Assembly: GCF_000024785.1 (NCBI RefSeq) | Contig: NC_013441.1 | Span: forward strand, 5,022,001 to 5,086,000 | DNA from: Gordonia bronchialis DSM 43247 | Lineage (GTDB): Bacteria; Actinomycetota; Actinomycetes; Mycobacteriales; Mycobacteriaceae | Direction of reading: 5' to 3' | DNA length: 64,000 nucleotides | Shown: positions 1 to 9,115 of the stretch, one piece after another | Position numbering within the stretch: position 1 is the stretch's first letter | How the letters are laid out: each line of letters opens with the position of its first letter | Program-made: the position numbers and the translations under genes | Notes under the pieces: model-generated | Seen by the model: only the letters and a program-made list of their open reading frames with translations | What the model was told of the DNA's origin: nothing | The model's database searches: none

Positions 1-337
1 CCGAGTACCGGATGCAGGTCTGCACCACCGTTGTCGCGAGCACATTGGCGCCGTGCAGCCGAGCGATCTTCTCGAAAGGAGTTCCGTCGTCGGTGGTGAG
101 GTCGTAGAAGCGCGGGCGGCCGATGGATTCCACCTGCACCCCGGTGTCGACGCCGTCATAGAGGACGCGGTCACCGTCGAACTCGAAGGGACTGAGCGGG
201 TTTCGCGGAATCGCAGCATTGAGCCCGTCGATCAGCAGGTGGCCGTCGTCGGTGGGGCCCGCCCCGCCGGTGCGGTTCACCGGTGGCGTTCCGCGGATGC
301 CGAGGAGGGCAAGATCGACTCGGGTGGACACGGTCAC
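1..337 (-). CDS. nitD: NitD-type radical SAM protein (MSMEG_0568 family), N-terminal part, cut by window edge
   Basis: Only the first ~112 codons are in the window. The reading frame begins with GTG overlapping the nitH stop as GTGA, which indicates translational coupling. The visible protein starts VTVSTRVDLALLGIRG and runs to VVQTCIRYS at the edge, before any radical SAM CxxxCxxC motif. The call therefore rests on operon position and resemblance to the N-terminus of the radical SAM member that accompanies NitC, NitG and NitH in Nit1C clusters. The role of this radical SAM enzyme in cyanide or nitrile nitrogen use is not established biochemically. The family assignment is an inference. Confidence 0.6.
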   Translation of the reverse strand, partial: MTVSTRVDLALLGIRGTPPVNRTGGAGPTDDGHLLIDGLNAAIPRNPLSPFEFDGDRVLYDGVDTGVQVESIGRPRFYDLTTDDGTPFEKIARLHGANVLATTVVQTCIRYS

Positions 338-1641
338 GAGGGCGCTCCGTTCACTGCTGCGGCACTCACGCCTGCGGCGACGCTGCGCCGAGAGCCACCC
401 AGGGAGGCGACGACGTGGTCGGCGACGTGCCGGGCGTCGCGGTCGATACCGAGGAACCGGCCCGATCCCCAGGTGTGCATCCACGGCAGGCCGATGAAGC
501 TGAGGCCGGGAACCTGCGTGATCCCGCGGGTCTGCATGGGACGCCCGGCACCGTCGAACGCGCTGGCTTCGATCCACCGGTAGTCCGGCCGAAAGCCGAT
601 GGCCCACACGATACTTGTGATGCCGGCGGCGGCGAGGTCGAGTTCGGTCGGATCGGTGTCGGGCGCCCAGACCGGTTGGTAACGGGTTGCGGGCGGGGCG
701 TCGATCCCGTTGGCGTCGATGTAGCGGTCGATGTCGGCGCAGATGGAGTTGTAGACGGCGTCGGCCTTGTCCAGGGCAGCGGTCAGAGTGGGCGCAAAGC
801 GCAGCGTCGAGTCCTTGCCGTCTTCGAGGGCCCCGTAGAGTCGCATGCCCTCGGTGGCGAACCGGCGGAGGTCGATGTCGCGCCCGCCATCACGGCCGGT
901 GACATAGTGGTTCGTCTTCTCCTGTGCCGCTTTGCCTCCCGGATACTGCTGGGTCGGGGTGTCGTAGAGTCCCATGTCGGCGAGCCAGGTCATGCTGTCA
1001 CGGCCGCGGTAGAACCGCGCGACGCGGGGTGCGTTCCCGATGGCCAGGTGGACGTCGCGGCCGGCGAGGTGCAGGTCTTCGGCGATCTGAGTGCCGGATT
1101 GGCCGGAGCCCACCACGAGTACCGCGCCGTCGGGGAGTTGGTCGGCGTTGAAGTACTGCTCGGAATGGATCTGGGTGACGCTCGGGTCCAGTGTTCCGGC
1201 GTAGGGCGGAATGACCGGCAGCGGGTAGCCGCCGGTGGCGACGACGACCTGTTCGCAGGTCACCGATTCGATCCCGTCGGGACCGTTGAGCGTCAGCTCG
1301 AATCCGTGGGCGCCGGTCTCGGTCAGACGGGTCACCGTGGTGTGTTCACGGACCGGTGGGGTGAAGGTGGCCAGCCACCCCTGAAGCCAGGTGACGACCT
1401 CGTCGCGGGTCATGAAGCCGTCGGGGTCCGGACCGTCGTAGACGTAGCCGGGCAGGCGGCAATGCCAGTTGGGGGTGACGAGAGTGAAGTTGTCCCAACG
1501 GGAGTCGGCCCAGGCGTGGGTCGGGGTCTTGGACTCGACGAGCAGGTGGTCGACTCCGGCACGGCCGAGGTACCAGCTGACCGAGAGTCCGGCCTGGCCG
1601 GCGCCGACGATGACGACGGGATGGTGGGCGGTTGCGCTCAT
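334..1641 (-). CDS. nitH: NitH-type FAD-dependent oxidoreductase (MSMEG_0569 family)
   Basis: A 435-residue flavin monooxygenase-like protein. The N-terminus carries an FAD-binding GxGxxG (VVIVGAGQAGLSVSWYLG). A second nucleotide-binding GxGxxG (VLVVGSGQSGTQIAED) sits mid-protein, with ATGGY between them, as in the YUC/BVMO-like flavoprotein class. The ATG chosen lies inside a longer open frame and overlaps the nitG stop as ATGA; the extra 89 upstream codons are the other strand of nitG in a different frame and look unnatural. In Nit1C clusters this enzyme accompanies the nitrilase; its substrate is unknown. Expression is probably coupled with the genes on both sides because all junctions overlap. 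Confidence 0.85.
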   Translation of the reverse strand: MSATAHHPVVIVGAGQAGLSVSWYLGRAGVDHLLVESKTPTHAWADSRWDNFTLVTPNWHCRLPGYVYDGPDPDGFMTRDEVVTWLQGWLATFTPPVREHTTVTRLTETGAHGFELTLNGPDGIESVTCEQVVVATGGYPLPVIPPYAGTLDPSVTQIHSEQYFNADQLPDGAVLVVGSGQSGTQIAEDLHLAGRDVHLAIGNAPRVARFYRGRDSMTWLADMGLYDTPTQQYPGGKAAQEKTNHYVTGRDGGRDIDLRRFATEGMRLYGALEDGKDSTLRFAPTLTAALDKADAVYNSICADIDRYIDANGIDAPPATRYQPVWAPDTDPTELDLAAAGITSIVWAIGFRPDYRWIEASAFDGAGRPMQTRGITQVPGLSFIGLPWMHTWGSGRFLGIDRDARHVADHVVASLGGSRRSVAAGVSAAAVNGAPS

Positions 1642-1958
1642 GATGTCTCCAGAGCGGTTGGTGTCGAGGCGGGTAGTGGTGGATGCATTGCGATGACGGC
1701 GACGGTGCCATCGGGGTCGTACTGTGCTGCGTTGCAGACGATGTCGTCGGCCGTTGCGGCCGCCGAGGTGCACGCGAATCCGAACTTCGTCCGGACTCGT
1801 TCGCCGGCTTCGTCGAGGGCGGCTGTCGCGCGGGAGCAGAAGTCCGCGACGGTGTAGGAGTTGCCGACGGTGAGGTGATCGTGCATGACCAGACTGGGTG
1901 AATAGCATTGCTGCACAGCGCCGTCGGGCCAGCGCACGGTGAAGGTCATCTCAGGCAT
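1638..1958 (-). CDS. nitG: NitG-type small protein (MSMEG_0570 family nitrogen starvation response protein)
   Basis: A 106-residue protein beginning MPEMTFTVRWPDG with a central YSPS...GNSYTVADF segment. It matches the small conserved protein that lies between nitrilase and flavoprotein in Nit1C clusters. The start overlaps the end of nitC by 8 bases and the stop overlaps nitH by 4 bases, so it is an internal member of one transcript. No membrane segment or signal peptide is visible. Its biochemical role is unknown in the family; the name rests on position and sequence resemblance. Confidence 0.75.
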   Translation of the reverse strand: MPEMTFTVRWPDGAVQQCYSPSLVMHDHLTVGNSYTVADFCSRATAALDEAGERVRTKFGFACTSAAATADDIVCNAAQYDPDGTVAVIAMHPPLPASTPTALETS

Positions 1959-2850
1959 GAGCGAGGTCCCGCCAGCCTGCGGTGCCCGTGGCGTCGAGTT
2001 CGGTGAGCACCCCGTAGGCGTCGGGCCGCCGGTCGCGGAGGTGGAACATCCCGCCCCGCATCGCGGTGAAGGTTCCTGCGATGTCGACGTCGGCGACGGC
2101 CATTCCCTCGCCGAGGAGCGTCGAATCCAGCACGTTGCCACCAGGATCGACGATCTTGGCGTTGCCGACATAGCGCAGCGATCCAAAGGTGCCGGACTGA
2201 TTGGACGCAATCCAGAAGACCTGGTTGTCCAGCGCCCGCGCCGAGTCGAACAGGTTGAACCGGTATGTCCAGCGGTCGTCCTGCAGGTTCTCGGCGGTCG
2301 CCGTGCGGGCGGCCGGCCAGGCCGACAGGCTGGCGATGATCTCCGCGCCCTTCAGTGCCATCACCCGCGCGGCTTCGGGAAACGCTTTGTCGTAACAGAT
2401 TTGGAGGCCGACGCGGCCGACCGGCGTCTCGAAGACGCCGTAGTCGGAGCCCGACGAGTACGACATGTTCTCCCCCAACGGCTGATGCACCTTGCGGTAG
2501 CTGCCGTAGATCCGGGTGCCGTCGAGGACGGCGGCCGCGTTGTATCGCGTCTCCCCGTCGTCGGCGAGTTCGCAGAAGCCGATGGCGATCACCAGGTCAC
2601 CGATGATCGATTGCACGCGTGCGATTTCCGGGCCGTCGAGCCGGATGGCCGGCGGCAGCGACCGCGTGGTGTTCTTCACGGTGTCGCCGTGATTGCCGAG
2701 CGAGGACAGGTAGCCGCCGATCGCCGCCTCAGGAAAGACGAGGAACTCTACGCCGCGGTCGCGGGCCCGCGCGACGTACTCGGCGATGGTCTGGTAGTTC
2801 TGTTCGAGATCGCGGGTGAAGTTGGCCGCGACGGATGCGATGGTGGTCAT
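1951..2850 (-). CDS. nitC: NitC nitrilase (carbon-nitrogen hydrolase superfamily, Nit1C type)
   Basis: A 299-residue nitrilase-superfamily enzyme with a complete Glu-Lys-Cys triad: Glu in FPEAAIGGY, Lys in YRKVHQP and the nucleophile Cys in QICYDKAFPE. Length is normal for an aliphatic or branch-1 nitrilase (about 300-350). It would hydrolyse a nitrile to the acid plus ammonia. In Pseudomonas fluorescens NCIMB 11764 the equivalent gene is needed for growth on cyanide as nitrogen source, but the physiological nitrile is not settled. It sits 13 bases downstream of nitB and overlaps nitG. Confidence 0.9.
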   Translation of the reverse strand: MTTIASVAANFTRDLEQNYQTIAEYVARARDRGVEFLVFPEAAIGGYLSSLGNHGDTVKNTTRSLPPAIRLDGPEIARVQSIIGDLVIAIGFCELADDGETRYNAAAVLDGTRIYGSYRKVHQPLGENMSYSSGSDYGVFETPVGRVGLQICYDKAFPEAARVMALKGAEIIASLSAWPAARTATAENLQDDRWTYRFNLFDSARALDNQVFWIASNQSGTFGSLRYVGNAKIVDPGGNVLDSTLLGEGMAVADVDIAGTFTAMRGGMFHLRDRRPDAYGVLTELDATGTAGWRDLAHA

Positions 2851-2863
2851 GTCGGTGAGCCGT

Positions 2864-3388
2864 TCACACCATGTAGGTGGAGTTGATGATCGCGCCCTTG
2901 CGGGCGTAGTGGATGATGGCGTCCTGCACGTCGAGCGGATGCGCGGGGATGACGCCCTCGATCAGGTCCTCTTCCCGTCCGCCGTGCAGCGCCAGCCCGA
3001 ATCGGCAGCAGAAGACGGTGCCGCCCTCGGATATGAAGGTCTCGAGCGAGTCGTTGATGTTCTGCTCCCCGGGGAACCCGGAATCACCCGTCTTCGGGAA
3101 CCCTCGTGTGGCAAGGCAATTAATGGCGCCGGGCCCGTAGAAGTAGATGGCCGACTCGAATCCCTTGCGCAGCGCGCGGGTCGCCTGCAGCACCGCCACG
3201 AACGACACCGACGACTCATGCGCGATGCCGTGGACGAGGGTGAAGTAGGTTTCGCCGTCTTCGGCCTGGTAGTCGGGGAAGATCTTGGTCCCGCCGTAGA
3301 TGTTGGACCCCTTCGGCAGCGAGGGGTGCGGGATCTCACCGAGCGACTTGGCGATGTTCTTGGTGATGGTGTCGTCGAACGAGGGCAC
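2864..3388 (-). CDS. nitB: NitB-type protein (MSMEG_0572/Sll0783 family nitrogen starvation response protein)
   Basis: A 174-residue protein with the conserved features of the Sll0783 family (GGTKIFPDY near residue 33, ESAIYFYGPGA mid-protein, LDVQDAIIHYARKGA near the end). It is the first gene of the Nit1C cluster. The GTG start is supported by a GGAGA ribosome-binding site ending four bases upstream. That site directly touches the TA dinucleotide at the border of an IS630 element, so the native promoter has been separated from this gene and the operon may be silent or driven from the IS. Function is unknown beyond its link to nitrogen starvation and cyanide use. Confidence 0.85.
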   Translation of the reverse strand: MPSFDDTITKNIAKSLGEIPHPSLPKGSNIYGGTKIFPDYQAEDGETYFTLVHGIAHESSVSFVAVLQATRALRKGFESAIYFYGPGAINCLATRGFPKTGDSGFPGEQNINDSLETFISEGGTVFCCRFGLALHGGREEDLIEGVIPAHPLDVQDAIIHYARKGAIINSTYMV

Positions 3389-3397
3389 GGGGTCTCC

Positions 3398-4516
3398 TAG
3401 TGGTCCGGGGGATAAAATAGTTTACGTTTGATAGTATGTGGGAATGGTGAATCGTGCTGCGGCTCCGCTGTTGTTGGTTGATGGGGATCGGGCACGGTTG
3501 GAGGGGTTGGTGCGGGCTTCGACGACGCCGGCCGGTCTGACGCGGCGGGCTCGGATGTGTTTGATGTCAGCCGATGGAACAGCGAAGGCCGACATTGCCG
3601 CGGTGGTGGGGGTGTCACGGCCGACGGTCGACAAGTGGCTGCAGCGCTACCGGGTTGGTGGGGTGGAGGCGTTGGTCGATGAGCAGCGCTCGGGGCGCCC
3701 GACCGAGATTGACGAGTCCAAGATCATCGCCGCCACCTTGCAGCGGCCACCGAAATCTCTGGGAGTCACCCACTGGTCGGCCCGCTTGTTGGCGCCGCGG
3801 GTCGGGGTCGATCACACCACGGTCTCGCGGGTGTGGCGCAAGTACAAGGTCACCCCCTGGCGCAGCGAGACGTTCAAGTTCTCCAACGACCCCGACCTCG
3901 ACGCCAAGGTGGTCGATGTTGTTGGCCTGTATATGAATCCGCCGGAGAATGCGATCGTGCTCAGCATCGATGAGAAAAGCCAGATCCAGGCTCTCGACCG
4001 CACTCAACCGACGTTGCCGATGGCGCCGGGGCACTGCGAGCAACGCACGCATGATTACATTCGTCACGGCACCACGACCTTGTTCGCCGCACTAAACATC
4101 GCCACCGGCGAGGTCACCACCCAATGCAAACCGCGTCACCGCCATCAAGAGTTCCTCGCGTTCCTCAAACACGTCGCGAAAACCTATCCCGACCACCACC
4201 TGCACCTGGTCATGGACAACTACGGCACCCACAAGAAAGCCGAGGTAAAGGACTGGCTCGCCCAGAACCCCCGGATCACAGTGCATTTCACACCGACTTC
4301 CGGATCCTGGATGAACATGATCGAGGCCTGGTTCGCCATCATCGAACGCCAAGCGATCCACCGCGGCACCTTCACCAGCGTTCCCGACCTCGTCGCCGCC
4401 ATCCGCCGATTCGTCACCAGCTGGAACACCCGCTGCGAACCATTTGTGTGGACCAAACCCGCGAATGAAATACTCGACAAAATCAAACGTAAACGAATTT
4501 CAAACACGGGCCACTA
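3398..4516 (+). mobile_element. IS630-family insertion sequence with TA target duplications
   Basis: The element runs between two CTAG sites, consistent with IS630/Tc1 insertion at TA and duplication of TA. The ends are imperfect inverted repeats: both begin TAGTGG(T/C)CCG from the outside and share GTTTACGTTTGAT about 12 bases further in. One transposase gene fills it. It inserted between the promoter region and the ribosome-binding site of nitB. Confidence 0.85.
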
Positions 4517-4517
4517 G
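3438..4517 (+). CDS. IS630-family transposase
   Basis: A 359-residue single-ORF transposase. The N-terminal third holds a helix-turn-helix (ADIAAVVGVSRPTVDKWLQRY). The catalytic domain shows the DDE pattern of the family: Asp in SIDEKSQIQALD, Asp in LVMDNYGTHK, and Glu in MNMIEAWFAIIER. The reading frame is intact. GTG at 3438 or ATG at 3444 are both possible starts; neither has a strong ribosome-binding site. The stop codon lies in the right-hand CTAG border. Confidence 0.92.
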   Translation: MGMVNRAAAPLLLVDGDRARLEGLVRASTTPAGLTRRARMCLMSADGTAKADIAAVVGVSRPTVDKWLQRYRVGGVEALVDEQRSGRPTEIDESKIIAATLQRPPKSLGVTHWSARLLAPRVGVDHTTVSRVWRKYKVTPWRSETFKFSNDPDLDAKVVDVVGLYMNPPENAIVLSIDEKSQIQALDRTQPTLPMAPGHCEQRTHDYIRHGTTTLFAALNIATGEVTTQCKPRHRHQEFLAFLKHVAKTYPDHHLHLVMDNYGTHKKAEVKDWLAQNPRITVHFTPTSGSWMNMIEAWFAIIERQAIHRGTFTSVPDLVAAIRRFVTSWNTRCEPFVWTKPANEILDKIKRKRISNTGH

Positions 4518-4883
4518 AATGTCTACGACGGGTCGGTTCCGTCGATGCATAGATGCTTGGGCGAGGCGACGCTGCCTCAGAGGGGTGGAGCAGATCCGCT
4601 TGCGGATCGGGTGAGTAGCCCTGCTGGGCTACGACATTCAGTTGACTCCCGGAGTATTTCGCGGTGGTTACCGACGGAATAATTGCGGAGCGGCTCGGGT
4701 TAACACGGCGGTCCGAGGCGGTTCTCCAGTGGGTCCGGTGGAGCAGGCAAGAGTTCCCCCGCTGAGAACCAGTCGACGGCGGCGGGCGATGCCGGGTCGA
4801 ATCGCCGAGGGCCACGAGAGCGAGAGCGAGCGTATGAACTACATCGACCACCAGGACCGCAACCTGCAGACCGAGCTTCATTA
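4518..4883. other. Stretch without a gene between two insertion sequences
   Basis: No convincing coding region. Because the IS630 element split nitB from its upstream DNA, this stretch probably contains the original nit promoter region. Two small hairpins are visible (GATCCGC-TT-GCGGATC and AGCCC-TGCT-GGGCT, around 4590-4634). A short frame starting MNYIDHQDRN at about 4834 runs straight into the following IS fragment and may be the start of a lost gene, but it is too short to judge. Confidence 0.5.
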
Positions 4884-5365
4884 CCTGACTTAGCTCAAAT
4901 TAGTGTCCAACGTCTGGGGCGAGTTCGCGGAGGGCCTGGGCCAGCCGTCGGGGAGCGGGTCTGCGGCGGTGATCGTCTAGCCGGCGGCTTGGATCACGAT
5001 GGTGCGATATCGGCGTGCGGTGGTGACGAACTTCTTGATCGACCATCCGGGCTTCGACGATCCGGGTGATCGCGAGTGCGGCGAACACGATCGTCAGGTG
5101 CGCGCGGATGGATCCCTCGAGACGGTGGAAGATCGGGCGTCCGGCCAGGTCAGATTTCGACATGCGGAAACTCTTCTCGATCCGCCACAGCTAATGATAC
5201 GAGCCGATCACGAAATCTGCTGTCGCAGGCTCGCTATTCGTCGCGTACGCCTTCCACCCCGCGAGGGTCTTGGCCTTCTCGGCCAGTGCGGAGGTGCGCT
5301 CTTTGATACGCGGGGGCCATCCCAATCGAGTCACCAACGCGATCGATACCAGCTGACCCGGACAA
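4884..5365 (-). pseudogene. IS1634-family transposase remnant, C-terminal part only
   Basis: The left edge is the inverted-repeat tip CCTGACTTAGCTCA followed by AATTAGTGTCC, matching the right end of the complete IS1634-like element at 10.6 kb. Read on the minus strand, fragments match that transposase (ALAEKAKTLAGWKAYATN, MSKSDLAGRPIFH, LTIVFAALAITRIVEAR). The frame is broken in two places and the N-terminal two thirds is missing. The sequence has diverged from the other copy, so this is an older insertion. The right boundary is approximate. Confidence 0.75.
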
Positions 5366-5548
5366 TAGTCCCACCACACGCTGGGAACCTACTCCTTCCG
5401 CGGCCGAGGGGTAAGACCTAGAAATCGCACAGCTACTCGACGGACATGACAGCGGAGAGCCCGGTGCTGGCCTCTGCCGCACCCAACTCCCGTGCATCTG
5501 TAGAGGAAGCAAACTAGGTGAGAAAACCCAGGAGCGAATGCAAACTAG
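5366..5548. repeat. Duplicated flank L, first copy (matches 11979-12162)
   Basis: About 180 bases that recur left of the other IS1380 copy with only two mismatches noticed (CGCTGGG versus CGCGGGG, and CTCGACGG versus CTCTACGG). It ends in CTAG, the 4-base target duplication of the adjoining IS1380 element. No gene is visible in it; it is probably part of an older element or duplicated chromosomal DNA. Confidence 0.8.
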
Positions 5549-7226
5549 CCTCAATCTTTCGTGAGGTGGCGGTCCCTTGTTGAGTGGCCCGGATGAGTGG
5601 TCTGAGGACTGAATTCCGGGTGTGGACCGTGGCGTGTTGCCCGAGGCGTCGGTGGGCGTCGGGGTTCACGGTCCCGAGGTGAAGCATCCTTTCTGGATCG
5701 ATGATCGGATCGGGCCTGGTGGTCAGGCCGGCGCGGGAAGCGCTGCGAGTCTGGCTATTCCGTCGAGCAGGAGGTCGACGTGGGGTGCGTGGGCAGCGAG
5801 TTTCAACCGGGTTCGCCGCGCGTGGCGGGTGATCTTGGCGGCGATCGCGAACAGGCGATGGCGCAGTCGTTTGGGTGCCCACCGGCGGGCGGGGTGATCG
5901 GTGAACGCGAGCATCTGGGTCCAGGCGATCAAGTCGCAGGCGAGCATCACGATGGCACACCAGATGCGGTTGGCGTCGAATCCGTGCAACGGAAGGTTCG
6001 TCAGGCCACAGTCTTTGGCCGTGCGGATACGATCTTCGCAGCGTGCCCGACGCCGGTGACGTAGCTCGAGTGTGGCGAGTTGACCACGGCTGGTGTTGGT
6101 GGCAAATGCGGTGAGCCGCAACCCATCGTGGTCGGTGAACCGTAACTGCGCACCGGGATGCGGGCGCTCCTTGCGGACGATCACCCGCATCCCGGCAGGC
6201 CAGCCCGCCAGGTCGATCAGCCCGGTCAACTCGGCCACCCATGCCCCGTCGCGTTGCACGCCGTCAGCGTCGTAGGCCGGCGTCCACGCCTCGGGGCTGA
6301 TGCGGTCGATAGCGGCCGCGGTCGTCTCGGTCAGTCCGAACCCCACCGAGTAGGCCAGGCGCCGGCGGGTGAGGTAGTCGAGGAAGTCGTGGGTGCCGCC
6401 GGCTGAGTCGGTACGCACCAGCACCGACTTACCGACCCGATACCCGTGCACCTGCGGTAGCTGCTCGAGTGCGGCGGCGGTGACCGCGATGTGATCGGCA
6501 GCTGTGTTTGCACCAGCATTACCCGGTCGCAACTCGATCGCCAGGGGTTCGCCGGTGCCCTCGCTGCCGTGATCGACAAACGCGCACAACGGGTGAAACC
6601 CGAACCCCCGCTTGTAGGTTGGTGCCGCATCCTCTTTCTCTGAATGCGCAGTGACCAAGGTGGCGTCGAGGTCGAGGATCATCGGATCATCGACGTCGAC
6701 GTCATGATCGGGAGCAGCGGTACCGGCTGCCGACCAGCACGCTGCCCGCGCGCCAGCGCGGGCAGTCGTGATCGCCGACAGTGCCGCCGGCGCATCATCA
6801 GCCAACGTCGAGATCAGTCGTGACACCGTGGGGTCAGAGGCGACCTGACCGAACACCGCCGGGTCGGCGCGCAACTGGTTGATGTCAGCCAAACAGTCGC
6901 CACCGATCACGACGGCCACGGCCAGATCAGCGATGATCTTGCCCGGGTCATGGGTCGCAAGGGGTTTACGCCACGGCACCAACGCTTCGGACAATCGGCT
7001 GGTCAGACCCGTTTTCTCCGCGGCCCGCAGGACCACCGTGGCGCCGGCGTGCGACACCACCCCGGTTCCGGTGCCATCTGCAGACAGCATGGGGTAGGGC
7101 GACGTAGACTTACTCACCTGAATGGTGCTCCTCGATCTGGTCCGATTGATACCTTCGCAAGTTCAATCATCCCAGGTCAGGGCACCATTCTTCATTCACG
7201 ACACGAAAAAGCGTGAAAGCCCGAGG
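5549..7226 (-). mobile_element. IS1380-family insertion sequence, copy A (minus orientation)
   Basis: A 1678-base element with CCTC...GAGG tips (CCTCAATCTTTCG at one end, CCTCGGGCTTTCACG at the other), flanked by CTAG on both sides. An identical-length copy lies at 12163-13840 in the opposite orientation, in the same flanking sequence. This copy has an intact transposase gene, so it could be the active source. Confidence 0.88.
5723..7117 (-). CDS. IS1380-family transposase, intact
   Basis: A 464-residue DDE transposase. Recognisable family segments are PMILDLDATLVTAHSEKE (first Asp region), VLVRTDSAGGTHDFLDYL (second Asp) and RRRARCEDRIRTAKDCGL (Glu region in the C-terminal third). The GTG start matches the start of copy B. 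The frame is intact where copy B has a stop: here the codon after TAH is TCA (Ser). Confidence 0.92.
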   Translation of the reverse strand: MSKSTSPYPMLSADGTGTGVVSHAGATVVLRAAEKTGLTSRLSEALVPWRKPLATHDPGKIIADLAVAVVIGGDCLADINQLRADPAVFGQVASDPTVSRLISTLADDAPAALSAITTARAGARAACWSAAGTAAPDHDVDVDDPMILDLDATLVTAHSEKEDAAPTYKRGFGFHPLCAFVDHGSEGTGEPLAIELRPGNAGANTAADHIAVTAAALEQLPQVHGYRVGKSVLVRTDSAGGTHDFLDYLTRRRLAYSVGFGLTETTAAAIDRISPEAWTPAYDADGVQRDGAWVAELTGLIDLAGWPAGMRVIVRKERPHPGAQLRFTDHDGLRLTAFATNTSRGQLATLELRHRRRARCEDRIRTAKDCGLTNLPLHGFDANRIWCAIVMLACDLIAWTQMLAFTDHPARRWAPKRLRHRLFAIAAKITRHARRTRLKLAAHAPHVDLLLDGIARLAALPAPA

Positions 7227-7366
7227 CTAGGGCAGACTCTGATGAGAAGATGCAAAGTGGGATGCGAACTGTAGGCTCCATCTCCTTCTGTCAGTCTCAA
7301 ACTCTCCAACCAGCGGGTTTCCAATTTCTGTCAGTTCAGCTTTCCAGCTAGGGGTGTCAGAAACCT
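7227..7366. repeat. Duplicated flank R, first copy (identical to 13841-13980)
   Basis: 140 bases beginning with the CTAG target duplication and ending GTGTCAGAAACCT. I see no mismatch with the second copy. It contains two TTCTGTCAG words. There is no gene. The last three bases also fit the tip of the following IS1634-like element. Confidence 0.8.
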
Positions 7367-7456
7367 GACTTAGCTCATTTTCGTCTGTTTCGCGGTTTGC
7401 GGGGCTGTGACCTGGGGTGTTGGGTTCGGAGGTGGACACTAACCGGCGGTGCTTAG

Positions 7457-9101
7457 CCTCGATCCACCGATTTGCTTGTGATCGGTCGGTGAGGGATAAA
7501 CGAAATGCCCTGTCTGAGTGACAGAATGGGACTTCTCTAGGGTTCCATCCACACACACAGGAGGGCATGTCGTAGATGCGATTGTCTCACACTCACCCGG
7601 TCCGGTCTGCATCCTGTGACGATCCGAATCTCCTCGCCGCTGCGGGGGTGGTGCCGGTGATGGCGCTGGCCGAACGCGCCAGCCTGTCGGAGTTGGCCCG
7701 CGAGCATCTGAGCGTGCCCACCGACAAGGGCGCCCATCCGGATCGGAAAATGTTTTCCCTGGTGGCGGGGATGGTGGCGGGCGCCGACAGCATCGACGAC
7801 ATGGCCGTGTTGCGACACGGCGCGATGGGCAAGGTGTTCGACCATCCTTACGCCCCGTCGACGTTGGGATCGTTTCTTCGCGAGTTCCGGTTCGGGCATG
7901 TCCGCCAAGCCGATGCGATCGCCACCCGGCTGTTGGCGGGACTGGCTCGCCATACTCCGGTGCTGGCGGGGATCGACGGGCCGGTGATGATCGATATCGA
8001 CGACTCGATCATCGAGGTCCACGGCCCGGCCAAGCAGGGCGTCGGATTCGGCTACACCCGAGTGCGTGGGCTGAACTCGGCGATCACCACCCTCACCTGT
8101 GGTGACGGTGCGCCGGTGATCGCCGCTCAACGCCTGCGCAAAGGGGCGTGTAACTCCGCGCGCGGGGCGCATCGGTTGATCGCCGACACCCTGGCCACCG
8201 TGCGGCGGCTACGGTCGTCCGATGCGTCGGGACCGATACTGCTGCGAGCGGATTCAGCGTTCTACGGCCATCGCGCGATCACCACCGCGCTCCGGGCCGG
8301 TGCGCAGGTGTCGGTCACCGTGCGTCAGGATTCCCACGTCCGAGCAGCGATCAGCGAGATACCGGCAGATGCATGGACGCCGATCGAGTACACCGACGCC
8401 GTCTTCGACGAAGACAGCGGCCAGTGGGTCTCGCGGGCCGAGGTCGCCGAAGTACCGTTCACCGCGTTCACCTCCAAAGCCAAGCGCCTGCAGGTATCCG
8501 GACGGCTGGTGGTGCGCCGTATCCCTGACTTCGCAGCCGAGGGAGACGGCTTGTTCGACGTGTGGCGGTTTCATGCGTTCTTCACCACCAGCGACCTGGA
8601 CACCGTGACCGCCGACAAGACTCACCGCGGTCATGCGATCATCGAGCAAGTCCACGCCGACCTCAAAGCCTCCGCATTGGCGCATCTGCCCTCGGGAAAG
8701 TTCTGCGCGAACGCCGCATGGCTGGTGTGTGCGGTCATCGCGTTCAACCTGACCCGCGCCGCAGCCTGTCTCGGTGGACAGCGTCTGGCGAAGGCGACTA
8801 CCTCCACCATCCGACGCACCCTGATCTGCATACCCGCTCGAATCGCGTCCTCAGCGCGGCGCATCACGATGCATCTACCCGCCCGATGGCCGTGGGAACG
8901 CGAGTGGAACCTGTTGTTCAACAACACGATCAAACGACAACACTCAGCCTGACCCCTAACCATCGGCCAGAACCGGCCCCGACACGAAACCCAGTGAAAC
9001 ACGCCGACACCAGAGATCGGCGACTCACCCACGCCCACCGCCACCCCGAACATACACAACACATTTCACGAGACATCAAAAAGCCGATCGGTGGATCGAG
9101 G
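7457..9101 (+). mobile_element. Second IS1380-type insertion sequence, nested in the IS1634-like element
   Basis: The tips are CCTCGATCCACCGAT at the left and its complement ATCGGTGGATCGAGG at the right. The flanks carry a 5-base direct repeat CTTAG. The element contains one intact transposase gene. Its sequence is unrelated at base level to the twin elements at 5.5 and 12.2 kb. Confidence 0.85.
7576..8952 (+). CDS. IS1380-family transposase (second type)
   Basis: A 458-residue transposase with intact frame. Catalytic-region segments include GPVMIDIDDSIIEVHG (first Asp), GPILLRADSAFYGHRA (second Asp) and HAIIEQVHADLKASAL (Glu region). The ATG is preceded by AGGAGGG, but the spacing of about 12 bases is long. 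The protein shares family architecture but little sequence with the other IS1380 transposase in this window. Confidence 0.9.
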   Translation: MRLSHTHPVRSASCDDPNLLAAAGVVPVMALAERASLSELAREHLSVPTDKGAHPDRKMFSLVAGMVAGADSIDDMAVLRHGAMGKVFDHPYAPSTLGSFLREFRFGHVRQADAIATRLLAGLARHTPVLAGIDGPVMIDIDDSIIEVHGPAKQGVGFGYTRVRGLNSAITTLTCGDGAPVIAAQRLRKGACNSARGAHRLIADTLATVRRLRSSDASGPILLRADSAFYGHRAITTALRAGAQVSVTVRQDSHVRAAISEIPADAWTPIEYTDAVFDEDSGQWVSRAEVAEVPFTAFTSKAKRLQVSGRLVVRRIPDFAAEGDGLFDVWRFHAFFTTSDLDTVTADKTHRGHAIIEQVHADLKASALAHLPSGKFCANAAWLVCAVIAFNLTRAAACLGGQRLAKATTSTIRRTLICIPARIASSARRITMHLPARWPWEREWNLLFNNTIKRQHSA

Positions 9102-9115
9102 CTTAGGCTGGTCAT

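Noticed and set aside
283..1857. Long plus-strand open frame of 524 residues opposite nitH
   Set aside because: It is the high-GC shadow of nitH and nitG; the residues are low-complexity Gly/Val/Asp and no family is visible.
4834..4893. Short frame starting MNYIDHQDRN as a gene
   Set aside because: Nineteen codons running into an IS tip, with no homologue recognised and no clear ribosome-binding site.
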